Shown: piece after piece, positions 10,283 to 18,753 of the stretch
How the letters are laid out: each line of letters starts with the position of its first letter
Numbering within the stretch: the stretch's first letter is position 1
Assembly (NCBI RefSeq): GCF_030160395.1
Contig: NZ_BSOG01000001.1
Span: forward strand, 648,117-712,116
Source of the DNA: Chitinimonas prasina
Lineage (GTDB): Bacteria > Pseudomonadota > Gammaproteobacteria > Burkholderiales > Chitinimonadaceae
Direction: 5' to 3'
DNA length: 64,000 nucleotides
The notes under the pieces: model-generated
What the model saw: the letters and a program-made list of their open reading frames with translations, nothing else
What the model was told of the DNA's origin: nothing
Databases searched by the model: none
Translations under genes and position numbers: made by a program

Positions 10283-11230
10283 ATGCCCGTCCCTCGCAAT
10301 GCCCGCCTGCTGGTCATAGGTGGCACCGGCTTTGTCGGCACCTCGCTGGCCGAGCGGCTTGCCGCCCGTGGCCACATCGTCACACTGCCCACCCGCGACC
10401 GCGAGAAGGTCCGGCAGAACCTCATCCCACTGCCCGGCGTCGAGGTGGTGAACGCCAATGTGCACGATGCCGCCACCCTGGCGGCACTGATGCCCGGCCA
10501 CGCTGCCGTCATCAATCTGGTCGGCATACTGCACGGCTCGCCCGAGCGCTTTCGTCACGCGCATGTGGCACTCAGCGACAAGATCATGTCGGCCATGGCC
10601 ACAGCCGGCATCAAGCGCTATCTGCATATGAGCGCGCTGGGCGCCGACCCGGCCGGGCCGTCGCACTACCAGCAGAGCAAGGGCGAGGCTGAGGCCCACA
10701 TACGCGCCAGCGGGCTGGACTGGACAATATTCCGCCCCTCCCTGATCTTTGGCCCGGGCACCTGCTTTGTCAGCCTGTTTGCCGATCTGCTCAAGCTGGC
10801 CCCCTGCCTGCCCATGGGCGGCGCCCAGGCCCGCATGCAGCCCGTCTGGGTGGAGGATGTCAGCCGTGCCTTTGTGGCAGCGCTGGCGGACGATGCCCTG
10901 ATAGGACAGTCGCTCAATCTGGTCGGCCCCAAGGTCTACACCATGGCAGAGCTGGTCCGCCTGATCGGGCGGGCCGCTGGCACACCCAGGCCCGTTCTGA
11001 GCCTGCCTGACGGCCTGGCACGCCTGCAGGCCAGCCTGCTGGGCCTGTTGCCCAACCCGCCCTTGAGCACCGACAACCTCGATTCACTCAAGATCGATAG
11101 CGTCGATCCTGCCGGCTTCCCCGCCCACTTGGGTTGGCAGGCCACGGCGCTGGAAGCAATCCTGCCGCTATTGCTGACACAAGGCCGCCCGCGTGATCGC
11201 TATCTGCAACTGAGGCGACAGCACCGCTAG
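10283..11230 (+). CDS. NAD(P)-binding NDUFA9-like (complex I associated) short-chain reductase family protein
   Basis: A 315-residue atypical short-chain dehydrogenase. The N-terminal Rossmann motif is GGTGFVGTSL (TGxxGxxG), followed by the family features INLVGIL, YLHMSALGA and YQQSKGEAE. It matches the bacterial relatives of mitochondrial complex I subunit NDUFA9, which bind NAD(P)H but have no proven catalytic role in bacteria; a quinone or envelope-related function is often suggested. The start at 10283 (MPVPRNARLLVIGG) places the nucleotide-binding strand at the usual distance from the N-terminus and has CTGGAG upstream. It stands alone between slt and a GST gene. Confidence 0.85.
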   Translation: MPVPRNARLLVIGGTGFVGTSLAERLAARGHIVTLPTRDREKVRQNLIPLPGVEVVNANVHDAATLAALMPGHAAVINLVGILHGSPERFRHAHVALSDKIMSAMATAGIKRYLHMSALGADPAGPSHYQQSKGEAEAHIRASGLDWTIFRPSLIFGPGTCFVSLFADLLKLAPCLPMGGAQARMQPVWVEDVSRAFVAALADDALIGQSLNLVGPKVYTMAELVRLIGRAAGTPRPVLSLPDGLARLQASLLGLLPNPPLSTDNLDSLKIDSVDPAGFPAHLGWQATALEAILPLLLTQGRPRDRYLQLRRQHR

Positions 11231-11268
11231 GACAACGCAGCCGCTGGCTAGCGCCAACCCTTAGCGCG

Positions 11269-11306
11269 GTTCACAGTTTTTTCGCTGCGGCGAGAAGACT
11301 GTGAAC
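11269..11306 (+). terminator. long inverted repeat between the NDUFA9-like gene and the GST gene
   Basis: Outer arms GTTCACAGT and ACTGTGAAC (9 bp, perfect) enclose an inner TTCGC/GCGA stem. It starts 38 bp after the upstream stop and ends 52 bp before the GST start. It could be a terminator or an operator for the GST gene. Confidence 0.45.
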
Positions 11307-11358
11307 AGACCCTTGCACCACCACTCCCGCTGTCGCCTGTCTTCCAAGGAATCGTCCC

Positions 11359-12012
11359 ATGCAACTGGTCATCGGCAACAAGGCTTACTCCTCCTGGTCC
11401 CTGCGGCCCTGGCTCTTGCTCAAGCAGGCCGGCATACCGTTCGAGGAGATCGTGATACCGCTGCAGCAGGCCGGCAGCCATGAAGCCATATTGCGCTACG
11501 CGCCGACTGGCAAGGTGCCCTGCCTGCTGGAAGGCCCGATACATGTGTGGGAATCACTGGCCATCTGCGAGTACCTGGCAGAACGTTTTGCAGAGCAGCC
11601 ATTCTGGCCCAGCAATCCAGCCCAAAGGGCCGAGGCCCGCTCGCTGGCAGCAGAGATGCACGCCGGCTTTGCCGCCCTGCGCCAGCATTACCCCATGAAT
11701 GTACGCCGCCAGGTGCCACCCAGCGCGCGTCCACCCGAGGTGGAACGCGACATCACCCGCTTCGCCGCACTGATCGAAAGCCTGCGCAGCCGCCATGCCG
11801 CTGCCGGCCCTTTCCTGATGGGCGAGTTCGGCATACTGGATGCCATGTACGCCCCGGTGGCCACCCGCTGCCACACCTACTCCATCGCCCTGCCCGCCCG
11901 CGCCCAGGCCTGGGTAGACCATATCCTGGCCCTGCCCGCCATGCGGGAATGGTATGCCGCCGCAGCGGCAGAGCCGTGGGTGATAGAGGCCAGCGAACCT
12001 AAGAGCCTGTGA
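11359..12012 (+). CDS. glutathione S-transferase family protein
   Basis: A 217-residue cytoplasmic protein with a thioredoxin-like N-terminal domain (residues 1-80). The active-site region reads SSWSLRPWLLLKQAG, the cis-proline is in GKVPCL, and the glutathione gamma-Glu contact is in ESLAICEYLAE. The helical C-terminal domain contains FGILDAMYAPV, the conserved N-capping/hydrophobic staple motif. It probably conjugates glutathione to electrophiles; the serine-rich active site could also fit the maleylacetoacetate isomerase-like or zeta-related branch. No pathway genes adjoin it, so the substrate is open. Confidence 0.88.
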   Translation: MQLVIGNKAYSSWSLRPWLLLKQAGIPFEEIVIPLQQAGSHEAILRYAPTGKVPCLLEGPIHVWESLAICEYLAERFAEQPFWPSNPAQRAEARSLAAEMHAGFAALRQHYPMNVRRQVPPSARPPEVERDITRFAALIESLRSRHAAAGPFLMGEFGILDAMYAPVATRCHTYSIALPARAQAWVDHILALPAMREWYAAAAAEPWVIEASEPKSL

Positions 12013-12020
12013 GGAACATG

Positions 12021-12058
12021 GGTCATGGATGGGCGGTGGCGGATGTAGCAGGCGCCAG
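12021..12058 (+). repeat. 38-bp intergenic direct repeat, copy 1
   Basis: Starts GGTCATGGATGGGCGG and matches the copy at 12233-12270 at 35 of 38 positions, in the same orientation, with 174 bp between them. It runs into a perfect hairpin (12052-12072), so the repeat may be part of a larger REP-like element placed after the GST gene. Confidence 0.7.
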
Positions 12059-12072
12059 GGCAACCCTGGCGC
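12052..12072 (+). terminator. hairpin after the GST gene
   Basis: A perfect 9-bp stem (GCGCCAGGG with CCCTGGCGC) around a 3-nt loop, 40 bp past the GST stop and overlapping the first 38-bp repeat. No T tract. Confidence 0.5.
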
Positions 12073-12232
12073 AGGACGTCAGCGCAGCCTGAACCAGTAG
12101 GCTCTCCCCTGATTGAATCCACCCCCCCCGCCCGCGCCGCCGCGCCGGAAGTCCACGTTGCACGGTGCGTGGGGGGAGCCTCGCTGGCGCTCGTTATCTC
12201 GCTGAATGGCTTCAGCGCCTGCGATCAACGTA

Positions 12233-12270
12233 GGTCCTGGATGGGCGGTGGCGGATGGAGTAGGCGCCAG
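12233..12270 (+). repeat. 38-bp intergenic direct repeat, copy 2
   Basis: Starts GGTCCTGGATGGGCGG and differs from copy 1 at three positions only. It lies 22 bp beyond the 3' end of the leftward Kef-type antiporter gene. Copy 2 lacks the second hairpin arm seen after copy 1. Confidence 0.7.
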
Positions 12271-12292
12271 TGCAGCCCCCGCAAAGCCCCCT

Positions 12293-14107
12293 TCATGCCC
12301 CCCAGCTGCGCATATCCTCGATGTCGGGTGCGCCATTGGTGCTGGGGGCATCTTTCTCCCCGTCGGATTCAAACAGGCCTTCCAGCTCCTGGGCGGCATC
12401 GCGGGCGGTCTGCATCAGCTGGGTTTCGTCGTGGTGCACCGCGTATTGCTTGTCCAGCAGTGCCTCGTCATGGGCACGGAATGCCGCCAAGGTGCTGGCT
12501 GCGCCTACCGATGAAACACCCAGCCCCTGCAGCACCCCGCCGGCCATTTCCAGGCTAGCGGCAAAGGTCTCGCGGGTCGCCACCGTCACGCCCAGGTCAC
12601 GCAGGCGATAGTAGTGGAAACGATTGCGCGCACGGGCGTAGATCTTGAGGTGCGGGAAATGCTCGCGCACGGTTTCGGCCGTGCGCAATGAGGCTTCAAC
12701 GTCATCTATGGCCAGCACGAACAACTCGGCATCGGCAGCGCCCGCCGCCCGCAGCACATCCAGCCGCGAGGCATCGCCGTAATGGATGCGGTTGCCAAAG
12801 CGGCGGACAAAATCCACCTGTTCAAAGCTGTGTTCCAGTACGGTGGCCGGTATCTTGCGCATGCGCAGCACCCGCGCCACGATCTGGCCAAACCGGCCAA
12901 AGCCGGCAATGATGACCCTATGCTGGTCTGACTTGATCTGATCGAACTCACGCACCGTCTGCTCGTCCAGCCGTGGCGCAATCCAGCGTTCATGTAGCAG
13001 CACCACAAACGGCGTCATGGCCATGGAAAGCGTCACCACCATGGCCAGCAGGTCCGCCGTCGCCTTGTCCATCAGATGCTGCCCCACTGCCAGGGTCAGC
13101 AGCACAAAGGCAAATTCACCGCCCTGCGCCAGGTAGACCGCAAACCGGCGCTGGGTACGGCCCTCCATGCCTGCCATCCGTCCTATCAGCAACAGCACGG
13201 CCGCCTTGACCACGATCAGGCCCAGCGCCAAGCCCAGCAACAGCAGCGGCTGTGCCAGCAGCAGGCCCAGATTGGCCGCCATGCCCACCGCCACGAAGAA
13301 CAGGCCAAGCAGCACGCCCTTGAACGGCTCGATGTTGGCCTCCAGCTCATGCCGGTACTCGGAATCAGCCAGCAGCACCCCAGCCAGGAAGGCACCCAGC
13401 GACAAGCTGAGCCCGGCCGCCTCCATACCCCAGGCCGTCGCCATGACGATCAGCAGCGTAGCCATCACGAACAGCTCATGGCTATTGGCCTTGGCCACCT
13501 TGCGCAACAAGGTGCGCAGCACGAAGCGCCCCCCCAGCACCACACCGGCCACGGCGGCCAGCGAAACCCAAGCCGGCGGCCGGCTGGCGGTCGATGCCAG
13601 CGGCGACAGCAGGGGCAAAATGGCCAGCAAGGGAATGACCGCCAGATCCTGGAACAGCAGCACGGCGAAGCCGTCACGCCCATGACGGGTGGTGAGCTGG
13701 TTCTTCTCTGCCAGCATCTGCAGCACAAAGGCGGTGGAGGACAGCGAAAGCGCCAGGCCCGCCACGATCGCCGCCAGCCAGGGCAAGCCCAGCAGCCAGG
13801 CCAGCAAGGCCAGCAACAAGGAGGTCAGCAGCACCTGGGCGCCGCCCAGGCCAAACACCGCCCGGCGTAGCACCCATAGCCGCGAGGGCTGCAGTTCCAG
13901 CCCGATGATGAACAGCAGCAGCACCACGCCGAACTCGGTGGTGTGCAATATGGCGTCAGGCTGGGCAATCAGCCCCAGGCCCCAGGGGCCGATGGCCACC
14001 CCTGCGGCCAGGTAGCCCAAGACCGAGGCCAGGCCCAGGCGCTTGAGCAAGGGCACCGCCACCACGGCGGAAGCGAGCAGGACAACACCTTGCGAGAGCA
14101 GCGACAT
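12293..14107 (-). CDS. Kef-type monovalent cation:proton antiporter (CPA2 family) with RCK domain
   Basis: A 604-residue inner-membrane protein. Residues 1-385 contain about 12 hydrophobic segments typical of the CPA2 Na+/H+ exchanger fold (LGLASVLGYLAAG, LFFVAVGM). Residues about 400-530 form an RCK_N/TrkA-N Rossmann domain beginning VIIAGFGRFGQIVARVL, which binds NAD(H) or glutathione-type ligands in KefB and KefC. The likely role is ligand-gated K+ efflux in exchange for protons, protecting against electrophiles or adjusting cytoplasmic pH. A glutathione S-transferase gene lies next to it in convergent orientation, which fits glutathione-linked control but does not prove it. KefB versus KefC cannot be decided. 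Confidence 0.93.
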   Translation of the reverse strand: MSLLSQGVVLLASAVVAVPLLKRLGLASVLGYLAAGVAIGPWGLGLIAQPDAILHTTEFGVVLLLFIIGLELQPSRLWVLRRAVFGLGGAQVLLTSLLLALLAWLLGLPWLAAIVAGLALSLSSTAFVLQMLAEKNQLTTRHGRDGFAVLLFQDLAVIPLLAILPLLSPLASTASRPPAWVSLAAVAGVVLGGRFVLRTLLRKVAKANSHELFVMATLLIVMATAWGMEAAGLSLSLGAFLAGVLLADSEYRHELEANIEPFKGVLLGLFFVAVGMAANLGLLLAQPLLLLGLALGLIVVKAAVLLLIGRMAGMEGRTQRRFAVYLAQGGEFAFVLLTLAVGQHLMDKATADLLAMVVTLSMAMTPFVVLLHERWIAPRLDEQTVREFDQIKSDQHRVIIAGFGRFGQIVARVLRMRKIPATVLEHSFEQVDFVRRFGNRIHYGDASRLDVLRAAGAADAELFVLAIDDVEASLRTAETVREHFPHLKIYARARNRFHYYRLRDLGVTVATRETFAASLEMAGGVLQGLGVSSVGAASTLAAFRAHDEALLDKQYAVHHDETQLMQTARDAAQELEGLFESDGEKDAPSTNGAPDIEDMRSWGA

Positions 14108-14378
14108 GGGCAGACAGTTCTGTTGAATGGACAGGTGTGGATAATCGCACGCCAGCCCCCCACCACAACAGACCCGGGCCCGGCGAAAAGCGCATTCCGC
14201 AAAGTGACATACCCCAGACGAGCCCGCCGACAGCCACAGGAAAGCGACTCACCTTCAGACTGCCGCGCCCACCATATGGCCGGACTGCAGGCAAACACGC
14301 AGCTGGTAATGCTATGTGAACTGGCGGCTGCTCGGTGCAGCCTTCAGCTTCGCGGCCAGACATGCACCAGATCGACCT

Positions 14379-14591
14379 TTATCCATCCCTCACTTCGTTA
14401 TGGCGGGCGCTTTGTAGCTGGCTGGGACACTGGTTACGGCGGCACGGGCCTGACAGCGCATCGAAATAAGTCGGGTGGTGCAGCTTTTCGCCTTGCTTGA
14501 TGCACCGTAGGGCAAATGGCCCATCCCCTACCAACGCTTCGAGCAACCGCACTTGCTCGTCGTCGACGCAATCTGCCAGCAATGCTGCCAC
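14379..14591 (-). CDS. short unassigned ORF, possible gene remnant
   Basis: Seventy residues if the GTG at 14591 is used. The same frame stays open upstream to the hup terminator without another credible start, giving a protein-like sequence (AALLADCVDDEQ, then ALVGDGPFALRC). The composition (acidic and helical, few rare residues) looks coding, but there is no convincing ribosome binding site and no family was recognised. It could be the surviving 3' part of a decayed gene. Confidence 0.25.
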   Translation of the reverse strand: MAALLADCVDDEQVRLLEALVGDGPFALRCIKQGEKLHHPTYFDALSGPCRRNQCPSQLQSARHNEVRDG

Positions 14592-14692
14592 CTTCGCTTG
14601 TGTATGCGCGGCAAGAGCGCATCCACATTGGGTATCAAGTGCCTGTTCACGGTCTATCGCCCCGCCTATGACCAGGCCACGGCTGTGGCAAT

Positions 14693-14716
14693 AAAAAACC
14701 CCGCCAAGGCGGGGTT
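14693..14716 (-). terminator. rho-independent terminator of hup
   Basis: A perfect AACCCCGCC/GGCGGGGTT stem with a 2-nt loop. On the minus strand it is followed by a run of T residues (A run 14693-14698 on the plus strand). It lies 38 bp after the hup stop codon and has textbook form. Confidence 0.9.
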
Positions 14717-14753
14717 CTTACGTACGGCAGGGTGGGCCCCGCCGGCACGACGA

Positions 14754-15032
14754 TCAGCCGTTGACGGCATCCTTAAGGGCCTTCAGGGCGCTGAAAGCCG
14801 GCGACTTGCGCGCGGCGATCTGGATGGCTTCGCCAGTCTTGGGGTTACGGCCGGTCTTGGCAGCCTTGGCCTTAACCGAGAACTTGCCTACGCCCGGCAA
14901 CACAGCCTCTTCGCCCTTTGCCAGGGTGTCGCGCAGGGCATCGCCCAGGGCATCGACAAAAGCTTCGGTAACGGTCTTGGGTTGTTGGGTACGCTCGGCA
15001 AGTGCGTCGATCAGCTCTTTTTTGGTCCGCAT
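14754..15032 (-). CDS. hup: DNA-binding protein HU
   Basis: A 92-residue histone-like protein with the full HU/IHF fold. The N-terminal helices begin MRTKKELIDALAE, and the DNA-binding arm carries the signature GRNPKTGEAIQI, where the proline that intercalates into DNA is present. HU bends and compacts the nucleoid and assists replication and recombination. The sequence fits HU (alpha/beta not distinguishable) rather than IHF because the arm lacks IHF-specific residues. The gene is monocistronic: it has its own strong terminator and a 450-bp upstream gap. Confidence 0.96.
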   Translation of the reverse strand: MRTKKELIDALAERTQQPKTVTEAFVDALGDALRDTLAKGEEAVLPGVGKFSVKAKAAKTGRNPKTGEAIQIAARKSPAFSALKALKDAVNG

Positions 15033-15485
15033 GGAATTCTCTCAGAATGGGTGTCTTGGGCAAGCCCAGCCAAGCACCCCGTCAAGGGGTCCCCAGGGGC
15101 TCGATGGCGCATCGCAACCCGCCGTACTGCCTTGCGGCAAGCGGGCCAGTTCGATGATCAGCGCGCACCCTACCTCATAGCGGCGCAGCAATTCAACCCG
15201 TATGTGGTATCGGATATCCCTGCCGCGACCTTGTCACAGCAAGCTATTGTAGAAATTTCGCTTGCTGATTAGATGCTTAGTGACCAATGCCCGCCCGTCG
15301 ATAACTTGGCGCACTGGCGAGTCCTGATGACGAATTTGTTGCCCGATTGATGCTATCGGCATGTGCCGCCCCACCTCCGGCAGACCCACAACACCGCGCC
15401 AGCACATGAAAACGGGCGCCCAGAGCGCCCGCTTCATAGCACCACAACAGCAGCATTGGCTAGGCCAAGCGGCTGCTCGCTGGCT
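15033..15485. other. 453-bp intergenic region upstream of hup
   Basis: It contains the hup promoter region and, at its far end, the terminator of the PstS-like gene (15408-15431). An AT-richer patch near 15240-15290 is a plausible promoter area. The small ORFs here lack ribosome binding sites and recognisable features. Confidence 0.5.
15408..15431 (-). terminator. terminator after the PstS-like gene
   Basis: A perfect 7-bp CGGGCGC/GCGCCCG stem with a 5-nt loop, followed on the minus strand by TTTTC. It lies 55 bp downstream of the leftward gene. Confidence 0.75.
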
Positions 15486-15893
15486 TCAGAAGCTGCCGAC
15501 CACCTTGACCGTACCATCCACCGAAGCCTTGTCTATATAGCCAATGGCATTGGGATTGCCCGCCACAAACTTCTTTACCTCGGCGCTGCCGCCTAGCTCC
15601 TTGGGCGGCGTGCCCTTGCCGGTGAACTGCATCTTGGCCCAGTGTGCCTTCACCCCTGCCGAGTCCTTCTTCAGCACCTTGGTACTGAATTCAGCACGGG
15701 TGGCGCCATCGGTCTGCTCCACCGGCGTGGCTGCCCCGCCACCAGGAAAACTATTGGCCTTGCCCAGGAACAGGTTGGCCACCTGCTCGGCCGACAGGCT
15801 ATCCACCGCCGCCTTGGGATTGACCACCACGGCCACATCCGCCTGTGCCGCCGCGGTCAGCAGGGTGACCAGCACGAAATGACTGACTCTCAT
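15486..15893 (-). CDS. short PstS-like phosphate-binding family periplasmic protein
   Basis: A 135-residue protein with a signal peptide (MRVSHFVLVTLLTAAAQA). The mature part starts VAVVVNPKAAVDSLSAEQVANLFLGK, typical of the PBP-like domain of PstS relatives, and ends with a NAIGYIDKASVDGTVKVV segment that recurs in this family. It is about half the length of a full PstS and forms a single-lobe binding protein, so true phosphate transport is uncertain. The gene follows a porin gene by 11 bp, so the two are probably co-transcribed and may work together at the outer membrane. It ends at a good terminator. Confidence 0.8.
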   Translation of the reverse strand: MRVSHFVLVTLLTAAAQADVAVVVNPKAAVDSLSAEQVANLFLGKANSFPGGGAATPVEQTDGATRAEFSTKVLKKDSAGVKAHWAKMQFTGKGTPPKELGGSAEVKKFVAGNPNAIGYIDKASVDGTVKVVGSF

Positions 15894-15904
15894 GGTCGTC
15901 CCCC

Positions 15905-17134
15905 TTAGAAGATAAAATCGACAGCAACGGTGTAGACATTCACCGATTTACCGGCAAAACCAGGCTTGGCAGCAGCAAAGAAATGATCCTTGCCCACCTC
16001 CGTCTCCACCCGGTCAAACTGGGCTTTGAGCGCCACGTTCTTCCAGGCATTCCAGCGCACACCCAAGGTCGTAGTGCTCTGATCGGCCCCGGCCTTGGTA
16101 TCGATGATGGCAGCCTTCAACCCGGCCAGGCTGGCAGTGGGGGTGGGCAGGTTGTCTGCGGCATGGTTCAGGTCAGTGCGGACATCGGCGTAGCTGACAT
16201 AAGGCATAAAGTCACCGAACCGGTAGCCCAGGGTGGTGTACCAGCCATCAGTATCCTCTACCAGGCTATCGGTGCGGCGCTGGGTGTATTCGCCCTGGAA
16301 CACTAGTTGGCCGTCGTCGTAGATGGCGCCCAGGCCCGCAAACGAAGCTTTCTTTTTCTTGATCTCCAGCTCGCTGGTGGCTTTGCCCCAGGGGTCACGC
16401 ACCGAGGCCGGCAATGCCGGATTGGCCGCCACGCCGCGCATGGTGGCAATCAGGGTGGTCAGCCCAGGACTGGTGGCGGTGATATCCGTGCCCACATAGC
16501 CGGCGCGGAACAGCCATGAGCCCATTTCGTAGGTAGCATTCACCCCCAGCAATTTCTTGAAATGGAAATCAAAGCCACTGGGCAGCTCCGACTTGGACTC
16601 ACCGGCATAGGGCTGCACCGTTAGGGTATTGTCGCCCAGCGACATTTTCCAGATCAGGTCCAGGCCGCCGTACGAGGCACCAGCAACTTGCGCGTACACA
16701 TCCACCGGCGGCCGCGCCCAGGTGTTGGCGTAGCCCACGTTGCGGTAGTCCGATATCAGGAAAATGGGCAGACCCATGCGGCCGCCGCGCACGGACAGAT
16801 CGGGGGTGATGTTGTATTTGAGGAAGGCCCACTCGGCATCGGGCTTGAAGTTGCCGTCGCGGTTCTTCTGCGACAGCACCTGCACGGTGGCAGAGAACTG
16901 CTCGCTCATCTTGCCGACCACTTGCACCCCCAATTTGGTATCGACACCAAAATTGACGGAGCGGTCCGCCCCGTTGGGCTGGCGGGTACCCGAGCGGAAC
17001 TGGGCATCGTTGGTATCGGTCTTGACGGCACTGACCGTGCCAAAACCGGAAACACTGAAGCTGGACTCATCCGCCCAGGCCGTGACGGCCAGCGCGGATG
17101 TTACGGCAAGGGCTAGGGGCTTGAAGGTTCGCAC
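15905..17134 (-). CDS. outer-membrane porin-like beta-barrel protein
   Basis: About 409 residues from the preferred GTG start at 17134, which gives a clean signal peptide (VRTFKPLALAVTSALAVTAWA, cut before DESSFS). It is preceded by CGGAGA at ideal spacing. An in-frame ATG at 17167 with its own GGGAGG is the alternative and would add 11 residues. The mature protein has the alternating pattern and aromatic girdles of a 16-18 strand barrel and ends in a C-terminal phenylalanine (VDFIF), the sorting signal of outer-membrane proteins. It is probably a general or anion-selective porin. It forms an operon with the PstS-like gene and follows ubiB by 66 bp. Confidence 0.85.
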   Translation of the reverse strand: MRTFKPLALAVTSALAVTAWADESSFSVSGFGTVSAVKTDTNDAQFRSGTRQPNGADRSVNFGVDTKLGVQVVGKMSEQFSATVQVLSQKNRDGNFKPDAEWAFLKYNITPDLSVRGGRMGLPIFLISDYRNVGYANTWARPPVDVYAQVAGASYGGLDLIWKMSLGDNTLTVQPYAGESKSELPSGFDFHFKKLLGVNATYEMGSWLFRAGYVGTDITATSPGLTTLIATMRGVAANPALPASVRDPWGKATSELEIKKKKASFAGLGAIYDDGQLVFQGEYTQRRTDSLVEDTDGWYTTLGYRFGDFMPYVSYADVRTDLNHAADNLPTPTASLAGLKAAIIDTKAGADQSTTTLGVRWNAWKNVALKAQFDRVETEVGKDHFFAAAKPGFAGKSVNVYTVAVDFIF

Positions 17135-17141
17135 GTGCAGT

Positions 17142-17188
17142 CTCCGGGAGTTGAAGGAAGGGCGCATGTTCTGCCTCGCCTCCCGGAG
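17142..17188 (-). promoter_or_regulatory. inverted repeat covering the porin ribosome binding site
   Basis: CTCCGGGAG and its exact complement lie 29 nt apart on the leftward transcript. The 3' arm (CTCCCGGAG) contains the Shine-Dalgarno bases of the GTG start at 17134, and the alternative ATG lies in the loop. Folding would hide the ribosome binding site. It could alternatively be the ubiB 3' end structure. Confidence 0.45.
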
Positions 17189-17199
17189 CGCCTGCCGGG

Positions 17200-18720
17200 C
17201 TAGCGTAATACCAGTGCCAGTATCACCAGCAGCGCCGCCAGCAGGCCGGCGATGGTGGCCAGCCACTCATTGCGCTGGCGCTGGCTTTCGAGTAAATGCT
17301 CAGTCACTTCAATCAGCTTAGTCTGCCGTGCCGGGTCGGCAAGGTTGGCAATGGCTCGCGGCAGGGCAGGCAAAGTCTCCGCCCAATAAGGCGCTTCGTT
17401 CTTGATCTGGCGCAACAGCGCACGCCAGCCCACCTGCTCGTTCATCCAGCGCTGCAGAAAGGGTTGCGCGGTGGCCCACAGGTCCAGCTGGGGGTCGAGC
17501 TGGCGGCCCAGGCCTTCAATATTGAGTAGGGTTTTTTGCAACAAAACCAGCTGCGGCTGGATTTCCACATTGAAGCGGCGGGAGGTCTCGAACAGCCTCA
17601 GCAGTATCTGGCCCAGCGATATCTCGGCCAGCGGCTTGTCGAATATGGGCTCGCAGACGGTTCGTATGGCCGCCTCCAGCTCCTCGGCGCGGGTGTCCTT
17701 GGGCACCCAGCCCGATTCGATATGGGCAGTCGCCACCCGCTTGTAGTCGCGCTGGAAAAAGGCCAGGAAATTGATGGCCAAGTAGCGCCTGTCGTTGTCA
17801 GACAGGCTGCCGACTATGCCGAAGTCCAGGGCGATATAGCGATTGTCCGGCGCCACAAAGATATTGCCGGGGTGCATATCGGCATGGAAGAAGCCATCGC
17901 GGAATACCTGGGTAAAGAATATCTCCACCCCGAAGCGTGACAGTTTCTTCAGGTCTATGCCGGCTGCCTGCATGGCTTCGATCTGCGAAATGGGCGTGCC
18001 GTCCATCCATTCCAGCACCATGACCTTGCGGCTGGTGTAATCCCAGAACACCTCAGGCACGATCAGCTTGTCGCTATTGAGGAAATTGCGCCTTAGCTGG
18101 CTGGCATTGGCGGCTTCGCGCTGCAAATCCAGTTCATCATGCAGATAGCGATCAAACTCGGCCACAACCTGGCGGGGCTTGAGCCGCTTGCCATCGGCAA
18201 ACAGCTTCTCCACCAGCCAGGCCATGACCTTGAGCAAGGCCAGGTCGGATTCGATCACTGGCTGGATGCCGGGACGCAATACCTTCACCGCTACCCGCCG
18301 GCCATCATGCAGCTCGGCGTAGTGCACCTGGGCGACCGAGGCCGACGCCACCGGGCTGGCGTCGAAACGGCGGAACACCTGCTCCAGCTGGCAGCCCAGC
18401 GCCTCGGTAATGACCTGCTCGGCCAATCGGTTGTCAAAAGGTTTAACCTTGTCCTGCAAGCGTGCAAGCTCGTCGGCCAGATCGGGCGGCAGCAGATCGC
18501 GCCGGGTGGACAGCACCTGGCCGAATTTGACGAAGATAGGCCCCAGCCGCTCCAGCGCGCGGCGCAAACGGACAGCGCGCGGGGCATCCAGCCGGCGCCA
18601 GAACAACACCAGCCTGACCAGCGCTTCCAGCCCACGCACGCGCTCATGGCCGAGGATGAACTCATCCAGGCCATAGGCAAAGACGATACGGATGATCTTG
18701 AAGAGGCGCAGAAGGAACAT
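17200..18720 (-). CDS. ubiB: ubiquinone biosynthesis regulatory ATPase/kinase-like protein UbiB
   Basis: A 506-residue ABC1/ADCK-family protein. The diagnostic KxGQ motif (K65-F-G-Q68, then [10 protein letters not shown]) replaces the normal kinase helix; the alanine-rich nucleotide loop is [13 protein letters not shown], and the metal-binding loop is LDFGIVG. A C-terminal hydrophobic segment ([18 protein letters not shown]) anchors it to the inner membrane, as known for UbiB. It promotes extraction or handling of ubiquinone intermediates for the Ubi complex. It is the last ubi gene of a leftward cluster that includes ubiE and ubiJ. Confidence 0.97.
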   Translation of the reverse strand: MFLLRLFKIIRIVFAYGLDEFILGHERVRGLEALVRLVLFWRRLDAPRAVRLRRALERLGPIFVKFGQVLSTRRDLLPPDLADELARLQDKVKPFDNRLAEQVITEALGCQLEQVFRRFDASPVASASVAQVHYAELHDGRRVAVKVLRPGIQPVIESDLALLKVMAWLVEKLFADGKRLKPRQVVAEFDRYLHDELDLQREAANASQLRRNFLNSDKLIVPEVFWDYTSRKVMVLEWMDGTPISQIEAMQAAGIDLKKLSRFGVEIFFTQVFRDGFFHADMHPGNIFVAPDNRYIALDFGIVGSLSDNDRRYLAINFLAFFQRDYKRVATAHIESGWVPKDTRAEELEAAIRTVCEPIFDKPLAEISLGQILLRLFETSRRFNVEIQPQLVLLQKTLLNIEGLGRQLDPQLDLWATAQPFLQRWMNEQVGWRALLRQIKNEAPYWAETLPALPRAIANLADPARQTKLIEVTEHLLESQRQRNEWLATIAGLLAALLVILALVLR

Positions 18721-18753
18721 GAATGGGACGGGTTAGCACCCGCCTGCTGTGTG

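Larger units (their letters stand above)
14108..14753. other. 646-bp region between hup and the Kef-type gene
   Basis: The 300 bp next to the Kef-type start hold no ORF with coding character and should include that gene's leftward promoter. The part nearer hup carries a short open frame (14379-14591, listed separately) and the hup terminator. Nothing else was recognised. Confidence 0.5.
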
